A stretch of 64,000 nucleotides of DNA from Bacillus sp. RO3 (GTDB taxonomy: Bacteria; Bacillota; Bacilli; Bacillales; Bacillaceae_B): assembly GCF_012911895.1 (NCBI RefSeq), contig NZ_JAAXCV010000012.1, forward strand, positions 22,622-86,621, written 5' to 3'. How positions within the stretch are numbered: position 1 is the stretch's first letter; each line of letters begins with the position of its first letter. A model generated the notes under the pieces. The model was not told the DNA's origin. It saw only the letters and a program-made list of their open reading frames with translations, and searched no databases. Made by a program: the position numbers and the translations under genes. Below are positions 1 to 6,492 of this stretch, piece by piece.

Positions 1-1
1 T

Positions 2-433
2 TTCAGACGGCTGATAGAAGAAGGGCACATCAAGGGAGAGCATCTGATCCAGATCGGCATACGGAACTATGCCAATGCGAAAGCCTATCATGACTATGCC
101 ATCGAACAGAGTGTGACGGTTTACTCCATGAAGGACGTAAGGCAACAGCCCATCCAAAACATCATCCTGGAGTCCTTATCGAAGCTTGAATCCCAAGTCG
201 ATACCATTTATCTATCAGTCGACATGGATGTCCTCGATCAGGCGTACGCTCCAGGGTGCCCGGCAATCGGTCCAGGTGGAATGCATCCAGATACCCTTAC
301 AGACGCTGTCCAAACGGCCCTGCAGCATCCAAAAGTCACCACCATGGACATCGTGGAAATCGATCCCTTGCTTGATATCAGGGATATGACAAGCAGGATT
401 GCGAGCCTCTTGATCATTAACTCCTTAACATAA
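2..433 (+). CDS. hutG: Formimidoylglutamase-like ureohydrolase, C-terminal part
   Basis: This is the 3' end of a gene whose start lies before the window; the frame is open from base 2. The product is the C-terminal third of an arginase/agmatinase/formimidoylglutamase-fold metallohydrolase. The motif SVDMDVLDQAYAPG matches the family signature SxDxDxxDPxxAPG, in which the aspartates bind the two Mn ions; it is followed by the glycine-rich stretch AIGPGG and, near the end, the EIDPLLD strand. Cleavage of formimidoylglutamate to glutamate and formamide in histidine degradation is inferred from close resemblance to Bacillus HutG. Agmatinase is the main alternative, because the substrate-defining N-terminal half is absent. 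A strong hairpin terminator follows directly. Confidence 0.7.
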   Translation, partial: FRRLIEEGHIKGEHLIQIGIRNYANAKAYHDYAIEQSVTVYSMKDVRQQPIQNIILESLSKLESQVDTIYLSVDMDVLDQAYAPGCPAIGPGGMHPDTLTDAVQTALQHPKVTTMDIVEIDPLLDIRDMTSRIASLLIINSLT

Positions 434-435
434 CC

Positions 436-482
436 AAGGTCCGTCCCTCACCGCTTTAATGTGTTGAGGGACGGACCTTTAA
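436..482 (+). terminator. Terminator after the hutG-like gene
   Basis: Perfect 15-bp inverted repeat (436-450 and 465-479, sequence AAGGTCCGTCCCTCA and its complement) with a 14-nt loop and a short T run. The stem carries the GGTCCGTCCCTC element that recurs at several other places in the window. Confidence 0.8.
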
Positions 483-529
483 CCTTCAATACACCGTATG
501 CTTAGTAGATAAAGAACGAATAGTATTCC

Positions 530-562
530 AAAACGTATCCAAAATGAACGGGTGCGTTTTTT
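530..562 (+). terminator. Second hairpin terminator
   Basis: Arms 530-540 and 550-560 pair over 11 positions (two U-G wobbles) around a 9-nt loop and end in a T run. It may back up the upstream terminator or end a short unannotated transcript. Confidence 0.5.
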
Positions 563-756
563 AATGGGAACGGAACGTCAAAAAAGTCTGCGGAATGTGA
601 GACACCAACCCTCCCCCGTCCGTCTAATCAATGAATAACTTACAAAAATGTAAAAAAATGCATTAATCTTAACGAAGTGAGGGACGGACCCTGCAGGGAA
701 TGGTGACTAAGAAAAACCGCTGGGCTCCAGCAAGGTCCCATCAAGGAGGAAACGAA

Positions 757-1323
757 ATGGAAGAAGTATTACAACATGAGAAGGGGGGAGTGGTGCAGAT
801 GGAGATCAGCGAGGAAAGGTTGATTGAGAATTTGATAGATGAGTATGAAGTGCAGGTGACGAAATTGGCGTACTTATATGTGAAAGACTGGCCGGCTGCA
901 CAGGATATTACACAAGAGGTATTCATTAAAGCGTTTCATGCTCTCCACCAGTTCAATCACAATTCCTCTTATAAAACGTGGATTTACCGAATTGCCATCA
1001 ACCTATGTAAGGACTATAAACGCTCAGCTTACTTCAGAAGAAATACGATCGTAAACAAATTTCATACCCTGCTTAAAAAAGAGGCGTCAGTAAGCCCGGA
1101 ACAAGAGCTCATCCTGAACGAAGAAAACGACTCAGTCGCATCTCATGTATTCTCTTTGCCCCTGAAATATAAAGAAGTCATACTATTATACTACTACGAA
1201 GAATTATCCACCCAGGAAATCGGAGACATGCTGGGGATCAATCCTTCAACGGTTCGGACGAGGCTGGATCGTGGACGGGAGAAATTGAAGAAAACGATGG
1301 GAGGGAGGTTTCCAAATGAATAA
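757..1323 (+). CDS. ECF-family RNA polymerase sigma factor
   Basis: A sigma-70 family extracytoplasmic-function factor of about 188 residues. Region 2 is visible in the stretch containing AQDITQEVFIKAF and KTWIYRIAINLCKDY (core binding and -10 recognition). Region 4 is visible in LPLKYKEVILLYYYE, then STQEIGDMLGINPSTVRTRL, a helix-turn-helix for -35 recognition. The ATG at 757 is chosen because a consensus AAGGAGG sits at 743-749; the ATG at 799, after an AAGGGGGGAG run, is a realistic alternative that fits the usual family length better. The gene overlaps the next one by 8 bases, the normal arrangement for an ECF factor and its membrane anti-sigma factor. Its target regulon cannot be read from the sequence. 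Confidence 0.9.
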   Translation: MEEVLQHEKGGVVQMEISEERLIENLIDEYEVQVTKLAYLYVKDWPAAQDITQEVFIKAFHALHQFNHNSSYKTWIYRIAINLCKDYKRSAYFRRNTIVNKFHTLLKKEASVSPEQELILNEENDSVASHVFSLPLKYKEVILLYYYEELSTQEIGDMLGINPSTVRTRLDRGREKLKKTMGGRFPNE

Positions 1324-2635
1324 GGATCCCTTACACAACCTAAAAGATGAAATCGAACAGGATGTATTCAAAAACACCACCCCGGTCAGTAAAAAAAGAG
1401 TCATCTTGACGAAGATACGAAGCGAAAAACAAAAGGAGTCATCAACAAAAACGATCTTTATAAATCTTGGCGTCCCCATATGCATCATCCTGATCCTCTC
1501 TATTCTGGGCAGCAGTTATCTGACAAAGGAGGACCTGGTGAAAGAGAAAGAAAAAGAAGAGCCGGCAGATCAACTCACATACGTACCAACGGACGAGCTG
1601 GATGAAAGAATAATAGAAGAAAAAGCCATCATCAGAAAATCGGCGACCCCCGCTGATGAAGTGAAAGAGGAACCAAAGCAAGAAACAGAAGCTCCACGAG
1701 AGGAGAAGAAAGAGGAAGACCAGATGGTACCGGTGGATACACCTCCCCTCTCCGTCTTTGACTTTTCCATCATTCTAAATCAGCCAAACGAATTCAAGGA
1801 AAAAGCAGCCAATGGTACGTTCATCGGAACTCCGTTTACCATTGGAGATCCGATTGATGAGATACAGGAGTTATATAAGGACAGGTATGAGGATGTCAAT
1901 ATGATGAAGGGTCATAAAACGTATGACCGGATCGAGAATTATCTCCTTCACTTCGCTCAAGATGAAAAAAAGCTTTTACAGATACGCTCCAATATCAGCC
2001 AGTCTTATAATCTGGATCAGGTTATAAACACCCTGGGTGAACCGTATTATTTCTATAATGTAATGGAAGGTGTTTATTCAGCGGATTATCACTTTGGTGA
2101 ATATATAGTGGAAATGGAGCTGAAAGGGCGCAACAAACTTAAGCCCGATACGGCGGGAGAAATCCAAATCATCGATCGACATTCAATGATTACGTCAGTC
2201 TCTCTATTTAAAGGGAAGGGAGGTTCCAACTACCTGAGTAAGGATGTTAAGTACCTTGGGGAAGAAGAACCGGTAAAATTGACATTCCGTCCCGAGTGGT
2301 TCAATGAAGCGCGGGATTATATCGTGGAAAAGACGGTATCCCATGCCGTCCTCCTGCGTTCAGAACAGGAACCATTGGAATTTCAGATTGTCGTACCTCA
2401 GGAAACGCCAGAGGACGAAATGAGAGCGATAGCAAACGACTTCTTGAAAAGGCTGACCGCTGTTGCAAACGAGGCCATCGAAGAGGGAACGTTATGGGAT
2501 GATTACACCTACGTCATTCATATCGAGAACAGTATTGACGGGTATTACGATACGGGTGTGAGCAGTCGGGAAACGAGACATCAAGGCGGTTATCCAGAAA
2601 TCAACTGGAAAGGCGATTTAAATACAATTGAGTAG
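1316..2635 (+). CDS. Single-pass membrane protein, probable anti-sigma factor
   Basis: A 439-residue protein translationally coupled to the ECF sigma gene (ATG overlaps its end). Residues 1-45 are a charged cytoplasmic segment, about 47-70 is one hydrophobic helix (FINLGVPICIILILSILGSS), and 70-150 is a Glu/Lys/Pro-rich linker. The rest is an extracytoplasmic domain; its middle part, with GTFIGTPFTIGDPIDEIQELY and LGEPYYFYNVMEGVYSADY, resembles DUF4309/YjgB-type wall-associated domains. Position and topology suggest that the N-terminal tail sequesters the sigma factor and the outer domain senses envelope state. I see no clear ZAS zinc motif (HxxxCxxC), so the anti-sigma role rests on context. 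Confidence 0.65.
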   Translation: MNKDPLHNLKDEIEQDVFKNTTPVSKKRVILTKIRSEKQKESSTKTIFINLGVPICIILILSILGSSYLTKEDLVKEKEKEEPADQLTYVPTDELDERIIEEKAIIRKSATPADEVKEEPKQETEAPREEKKEEDQMVPVDTPPLSVFDFSIILNQPNEFKEKAANGTFIGTPFTIGDPIDEIQELYKDRYEDVNMMKGHKTYDRIENYLLHFAQDEKKLLQIRSNISQSYNLDQVINTLGEPYYFYNVMEGVYSADYHFGEYIVEMELKGRNKLKPDTAGEIQIIDRHSMITSVSLFKGKGGSNYLSKDVKYLGEEEPVKLTFRPEWFNEARDYIVEKTVSHAVLLRSEQEPLEFQIVVPQETPEDEMRAIANDFLKRLTAVANEAIEEGTLWDDYTYVIHIENSIDGYYDTGVSSRETRHQGGYPEINWKGDLNTIE

Positions 2636-2655
2636 AGGTCCGTCCCTCTAAACCA

Positions 2656-2690
2656 AAGGGTCCATCCGATTAGGATGGACCCTTGATTAT
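2656..2690 (+). terminator. Terminator after the sigma/anti-sigma pair
   Basis: Perfect 12-bp arms 2656-2667 and 2673-2684 with a 5-nt loop. The T run is weak. The GGTCCGTCCCTC element lies immediately upstream at 2637-2648. Confidence 0.6.
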
Positions 2691-2707
2691 GTTAGTGTAC
2701 CGATTGT

Positions 2708-3031
2708 TTAGATGGTCACTTGTTTGTTTAAATCATAGCCGGTGTGGACTTCTTTCATTCCGATGACTTTTAGGAAATGCTGAAGCTTTTTCATGCAGGG
2801 CTCTGCCAGTTCACCAACGATTTCGAACTGATCAATGACGGCACACTTTTCAACAACGGCAGCTGTCGCACTTTGGGACTTACGATACGTTACATGGTTA
2901 TCCATCACATACGTCGATGCCATGGCTTCCCCGATCTTACAATCACCTTTGGAAAATTCGAAATGGAATTGGATGGACATATCCATATCTGAGTATAGAG
3001 GATTTACTTTCATGCTTATGTTTTTCATCAT
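2708..3031 (-). CDS. Hypothetical 107-residue protein
   Basis: Soluble protein with no signal peptide or membrane helix. The start at 3031 is supported by an AAGGGGGC ribosome binding site just upstream on the minus strand. A hydrophilic beta-rich N-terminal half (IQFHFEFSKGDCKIGEA) is followed by a helical C-terminal half with two cysteines (EKCAVID, EPCMKKLQHF). I do not recognise the family. It stands alone between two transcription units that point away from it. Confidence 0.6.
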   Translation of the reverse strand: MMKNISMKVNPLYSDMDMSIQFHFEFSKGDCKIGEAMASTYVMDNHVTYRKSQSATAAVVEKCAVIDQFEIVGELAEPCMKKLQHFLKVIGMKEVHTGYDLNKQVTI

Positions 3032-3193
3032 GAAGCCCCCTTTCTTTTATTGTACTTTTATCCTAACATAACCATGAGAAAAGGGATTTTAGGCTTATGA
3101 ACGTATATTAGAGATACAACTTTAATTATGTAGTAAATAAACCGTTTTTTGTCTTGTTTTATAACTTTAGGCATATTAGATAAAGTAGTTGAA

Positions 3194-3221
3194 CAAAAAA
3201 ACTTCCTCAAAAATGAGGAAG
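3194..3221 (-). terminator. Terminator of the small peptide gene
   Basis: Perfect 8-bp arms 3202-3209 and 3214-3221 with a 4-nt loop; on the minus strand they are followed by eight T residues (3201-3194). It lies about 20 bases past the stop codon of the 42-residue peptide gene, which supports that ORF being transcribed. Confidence 0.8.
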
Positions 3222-3241
3222 CATTATGAATATAGACCGGC

Positions 3242-3370
3242 TTAGTATGCCCAACCAGGTAAGTCATTCTGAGGAGTAGTAACATTTCCATTTGCAGCAA
3301 CACTTGAAGTCCCGGCAAAGCCTAAAATAAGGATTGATGCTGTCAAAATTGTAAGAAATCGTCTTTTCAT
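3242..3370 (-). CDS. Small exported peptide, probable PapR-like signalling pheromone precursor
   Basis: A 42-codon ORF starting with ATG at 3370, with GGGAGG about 9 bases upstream and a strong terminator downstream. Residues 1-26 form a textbook Sec signal peptide: basic MKRRF, then a hydrophobic core ending TSSVAA. The short tail ends in NDLPGWAY. The Bacillus cereus pheromone precursor PapR is also about 48 residues, is Sec-exported, and ends in the active peptide (A/S)DLPFE(F/Y), so the shared DLP-xx-aromatic C-terminus is striking. The divergent neighbour is a PlcR-like regulator, the expected receptor. In B. cereus papR lies downstream of plcR in the same direction, so the arrangement differs. 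Pheromone function is inferred. Confidence 0.75.
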   Translation of the reverse strand: MKRRFLTILTASILILGFAGTSSVAANGNVTTPQNDLPGWAY

Positions 3371-3404
3371 AGGTCTTTCCTCCCTTTCTTCTTTAAAAGA
3401 AGAT

Positions 3405-3440
3405 TCGTTATTATAATTAAAAGTAATGTTATAATTATTA
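3405..3440. promoter_or_regulatory. Candidate divergent promoter/operator between the peptide and regulator genes
   Basis: TTATAATTA occurs twice as a direct repeat (3411-3419 and 3430-3438, 19 bases apart). Each copy contains TATAAT-like -10 sequences, readable on the plus strand at 3431-3436 and on the minus strand at 3409-3414. No good -35 and no PlcR box of the form TATGNANNNNTNCATA is present. Binding by the adjacent regulator is a guess. Confidence 0.35.
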
Positions 3441-3569
3441 AAACATATTTCCTATGACTGTAAAAAGGGAATGTACCTTGCTTTTATCTTATTTTTACAG
3501 TGTTTTACGGTATTTTCTAAGGATTATAGAAAAAAATATAACTCTAAGCATAATTTAGGAGAGGGTTTA

Positions 3570-4451
3570 ATGGATTTTGGGGCAGTGGGTAGAAAGATTA
3601 AAGAGCTTAGAAAAAATAGTGGATTATCCCAGGAAGAATTGGCTGAAGGCATTTGTACTCAGGCACAGATTAGTAAGATTGAAAAGGGAGATGTGTTTCC
3701 ATATGCATCTACTCTATATCAAATTTCACAAAAATTAGGAGTAGATGTCAACTACTTTTTCGACATAGGTACAACTCCCAGATTGGATTACGTACAAGAA
3801 GTCTTTAAGCAACTCCAAATTATGAGGAGAAGTCTTAGGTTTGAAGAAATGATGGACATTGTAAGAACAGAAGAAGACAATCCACTATTTCTTCAGAATA
3901 AAAAGAATATGCAACTACTCCTTTGGCATAAAGGCATCTATCTTTGGGAGGTTAAAAAAGACGTAGAATCTGCCATCTCTACGTTAAGAGAGGCTTTAAA
4001 TATCACACATATTAAGGGTAAAGTCATGTTCGAAAGGGAAATCGAAATCCTCTTAACCATTGGAGGGATTTACTATAAAGATGAGAATGAGAAGGCCTTG
4101 ACGGTATTTGAAGAAGCCAAAGGTCATCTTCAAGCGTTACCCCATATAAATGATTATACCATTAAAACAAGATTATTCTATAACATGTCCAGAGTGTTAA
4201 CCAAAATCAATAGGATCCAAGATTCAAATAAATATTGTGAAGATGCCATTAAGTGGTGTTTGAACAAGGATAGTCTATATTTACTGGGAGAATTACATTA
4301 TCAGATCGGATATAATTTAGAGCTGTTGAATCAGCCGAAGAAAGCCAAGAATTTTATGCAGAAAGCACTTATTGTATTTGAACTGCAGGAAGACAATAAA
4401 TATATTAATTTTATCAAAAATAAAATAAAAGAATTATCTGATGTTGAATGA
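3570..4451 (+). CDS. PlcR-like (RNPP family) XRE/TPR transcriptional regulator
   Basis: A 293-residue regulator (PlcR is about 285). Residues 5-60 are an XRE helix-turn-helix (VGRKIKELRKNSGLSQEELA, then ISKIEKGDVFPYASTL). Residues 70-290 are helical repeats with TPR-like spacing (for example AISTLREALNITH, EKALTVFEEAKGHL, GELHYQIGYNLELLNQPKKA), the fold that binds signalling peptides in PlcR, NprR, PrgX and Rap. The ATG at 3570 is chosen over an upstream in-frame codon at 3471 because GGAGAGG precedes it and the HTH starts there. It is divergent from the 42-residue exported peptide, its likely ligand. The regulon is unknown; the membrane protein gene downstream is one candidate. Confidence 0.85.
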   Translation: MDFGAVGRKIKELRKNSGLSQEELAEGICTQAQISKIEKGDVFPYASTLYQISQKLGVDVNYFFDIGTTPRLDYVQEVFKQLQIMRRSLRFEEMMDIVRTEEDNPLFLQNKKNMQLLLWHKGIYLWEVKKDVESAISTLREALNITHIKGKVMFEREIEILLTIGGIYYKDENEKALTVFEEAKGHLQALPHINDYTIKTRLFYNMSRVLTKINRIQDSNKYCEDAIKWCLNKDSLYLLGELHYQIGYNLELLNQPKKAKNFMQKALIVFELQEDNKYINFIKNKIKELSDVE

Positions 4452-4535
4452 GGGTTTAATCGTTTGGAATGTAAACGATTCCAAGTTATATAGTTACGAA
4501 AGCACAAATCAATATGACTTAATATTCACTTCCTG

Positions 4536-4561
4536 CCTTTAAGTAAAAGCTACTTAAGGGG
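4536..4561. repeat. Inverted repeat upstream of the 4604 gene
   Basis: CCTTTAAGTA and TACTTAAGG arms separated by about five bases, about 45 bases before the next start codon. There is no T run, so an operator is as likely as a terminator. A weaker repeat (AATCGTTT/AAACGATT) lies at about 4457-4479. Confidence 0.35.
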
Positions 4562-4603
4562 TATAAGGGTGGACCTATAGTAGATAGGAGGGGGAGTAAA
4601 TAT

Positions 4604-5296
4604 ATGAGTAAAAAACAAAAAATATGGCTAAAAATAAGCGGTGCCATCTTCATCGTCGGCATTGTCCTTATGATGATCGCAGCCTACTTCCTCATCCAAT
4701 CCATAAGAGAAAGCTTCTACCAAAGCTCCTTCGAAAAGAGATATGAATTTACTTCTTTACAAGAAGACGGATCAGTCGATACAGTTCAAGTCTTCCATGG
4801 GGTGAAAATCAATACCTATGTAGAGGAGGAGAGCGATCCTCCAACGATCATCCTTGAAATAAATGATGAAGAAGAAGCAGAGTTGAAAGGGTATGAGATA
4901 AATGTGGACGATGAAGAAGGTATGAAAGCTTTCTCCGGAGGAATTCAATATAAATTGGTGACCGACACAACATCAGGTAAAGAAGAATTCATCGTCAGCC
5001 TACTTACCTCTCCTGCTAATGAATCAGAATCATCCGCCACATACAGAACCTACACCATCAACGAAAACGGCATCGTTAAAAAAAGTGACTTCACCACTGA
5101 ATCAAAATCAAAGCTTGAGACCCAATGGATAAGAGGAATATCCAAAGATACTCATGGATACTATACTGACCTGCCTTATCAGGATGGGGGAACGTCATCC
5201 CTATGGTTTCTCTCCTTCATGGGATTACTGTTTATGACAGGTGGATTCTGGTTGGGGAGGACATTATTAATCAATAAAAGTGGAGCAGCAGCTTAA
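4604..5296 (+). CDS. Hypothetical two-helix membrane protein
   Basis: A 230-residue protein preceded by an AGGAGGGGG ribosome binding site. One N-terminal helix (about residues 9-32, ISGAIFIVGIVLMMIAAYFL) and one C-terminal helix (about 203-222, LWFLSFMGLLFMTGGFWLG) enclose a roughly 165-residue acidic domain that should lie outside the membrane. No catalytic or binding motif is recognised. It follows the PlcR-like regulator in the same direction after about 150 bases containing two inverted repeats. Confidence 0.65.
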   Translation: MSKKQKIWLKISGAIFIVGIVLMMIAAYFLIQSIRESFYQSSFEKRYEFTSLQEDGSVDTVQVFHGVKINTYVEEESDPPTIILEINDEEEAELKGYEINVDDEEGMKAFSGGIQYKLVTDTTSGKEEFIVSLLTSPANESESSATYRTYTINENGIVKKSDFTTESKSKLETQWIRGISKDTHGYYTDLPYQDGGTSSLWFLSFMGLLFMTGGFWLGRTLLINKSGAAA

Positions 5297-5314
5297 ACGC
5301 CGGCTGTTCTTTTT
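5283..5314 (+). terminator. Terminator of the 4604 gene
   Basis: Arms 5283-5289 (GAGCAGC) and 5303-5309 (GCTGTTC, one wobble) followed by TTTTT. The hairpin overlaps the last codons of the gene. Confidence 0.55.
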
Positions 5315-5324
5315 AACAACTAAT

Positions 5325-5356
5325 AAAAAAACCAGCCCCATATAAACAGGAGCTGG
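5325..5356 (-). terminator. Terminator of the LCP gene
   Basis: Read on the minus strand, arms 5349-5356 and 5332-5339 pair over 8 bp with one wobble and run into seven T residues (5331-5325). Confidence 0.75.
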
Positions 5357-5363
5357 CATTCCA

Positions 5364-6308
5364 TTAGTCTTCCAAATCCAGATGATCCTTCAAATCACTC
5401 TGCACCTTCTGTTTTTCTGCTTCAGGTACAACATAATAATAAATATTACTGATCATCTGCCCATCGCCAGTGATCTGGCTCTGAGAAATGTCCTTGGTTG
5501 CGCTTTTGTAATTCTTTTGGATATTGACCATCTCGTCTAATGTCAGGTTTGTTTTGATGTTATTTCCGATAGCTCCAAAAATATCTCCATAGTTCCATAA
5601 AGAAGAGACACTGGCTCCTTCTTTAATGACGGCTTGAATCACTTGACGCTGACGTGCCTGACGTCCGAAATCACCACGGGGGTCTTGTTTCCTCATGCGT
5701 GAATAGAGCAGGGCTTCTTCACCGTCCAATGAAATTTGCCCTTCGTTGAACGTTATTCCACTGTACGTGAAGGCGAAATCATTGTTGACGGTCACGCCAC
5801 CGACCGCATTTACGATGTCCTTAAAACCTTCCATGTTGATCTTTGCATAGTAGTCGATTGGAATGTCCAGGAATTCTTCTACGGTATCCATGGCCATTTC
5901 AACCCCGCCAAATGCATAAGCATGGTTAATTTTATCCTCATAGCCTTTACCGACTATATTCACGAGGGTATCCCGGGGGATACTCAGCATCTTCGTCGTT
6001 TTCTCTTGAGGGTTTACCGTGACGACGATCATCGTATCAGAACGGCCTCTGTCACCTTCCCGTTCATCCACCCCTAATAATAACACGGAAAAAGGCTGCT
6101 TCTTCTCGAATTCGACCTCTTCTGTCCGCTTCTCGGATTTCGGGCGATCGATTTGTTCATTCATGGTTTCAGCTGTCTTGTTCAATGAATGATATATGGA
6201 ATATACGTAGCCTGCGCCAGCGATAAGAAGAAGGAGGAAGACCGCTCCAACGACTTTAGGCCACTTGCGCTTCTTTTGATGTTTATCCGCTCTCAAATTG
6301 TTTCCCAC
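5364..6308 (-). CDS. LytR-CpsA-Psr (LCP) family wall-polymer ligase
   Basis: A 314-residue type II membrane protein. It has a basic N-terminus, a hydrophobic helix at about residues 18-37 (VVGAVFLLLLIAGAGYVY), then an extracellular LCP catalytic domain from about 72. Family hallmarks are FSVLLLGVDERE, GRSDTMIVVTVNP, MLSIPRDTLV, KINHAYAFGG and DFGRQARQRQV; the arginines and acidic residues there bind the pyrophosphate of the lipid-linked donor. LCP proteins transfer anionic polymers from undecaprenyl-PP carriers to muramic acid of peptidoglycan. It is transcribed divergently from the CWB2-CAP gene and lies near the polymer island at 10-26 kb. A second LCP gene lies at 43841, so each may serve a different polymer. 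Confidence 0.9.
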   Translation of the reverse strand: MGNNLRADKHQKKRKWPKVVGAVFLLLLIAGAGYVYSIYHSLNKTAETMNEQIDRPKSEKRTEEVEFEKKQPFSVLLLGVDEREGDRGRSDTMIVVTVNPQEKTTKMLSIPRDTLVNIVGKGYEDKINHAYAFGGVEMAMDTVEEFLDIPIDYYAKINMEGFKDIVNAVGGVTVNNDFAFTYSGITFNEGQISLDGEEALLYSRMRKQDPRGDFGRQARQRQVIQAVIKEGASVSSLWNYGDIFGAIGNNIKTNLTLDEMVNIQKNYKSATKDISQSQITGDGQMISNIYYYVVPEAEKQKVQSDLKDHLDLED

Positions 6309-6458
6309 CTAGTAATCATAAATTTTACACATAAGAAAAATATACTAGAAAAAGATGAAAAAAGAAATACATTAGTAAAATTTTGTCTGCCCCTGACAGG
6401 AAGGAAAGGTTATTGGAATAAATTGTCGAATAGGTCCCTCTGAGTTGGATTCATTTGG

Positions 6459-6464
6459 TACAAT
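6459..6464 (+). promoter_or_regulatory. Candidate -10 element of the CWB2-CAP gene
   Basis: TACAAT about 30 bases before the preferred TTG start. No matching -35 hexamer is seen at 16-18 bp spacing, so support is limited. Confidence 0.3.
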
Positions 6465-6492
6465 GATAAAGAAGAAAAAGAGGGGGGATACT

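Larger units (their letters stand above)
434..756. other. Gap between the hutG-like gene and the ECF sigma gene
   Basis: It holds the terminator at 436-482, a second hairpin at 530-560 and a single-arm copy of the GAGGGACGGACC element at about 680-690. The segment 565-660 is featureless apart from AT-rich stretches; no convincing promoter or ORF is visible. Confidence 0.6.

Noticed and set aside
3058..3318. 86-codon minus-strand ORF overlapping the small pheromone gene
   Set aside because: It uses another frame, has no ribosome binding site, spans the terminator, and has no protein-like pattern; the 42-codon ORF explains the region better.
4500..4535. PlcR box upstream of the 4604 gene (TATGACTTAATATTCA)
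   Set aside because: It agrees with TATGNANNNNTNCATA only in the first half; the A at position 6 and the CATA end are missing.
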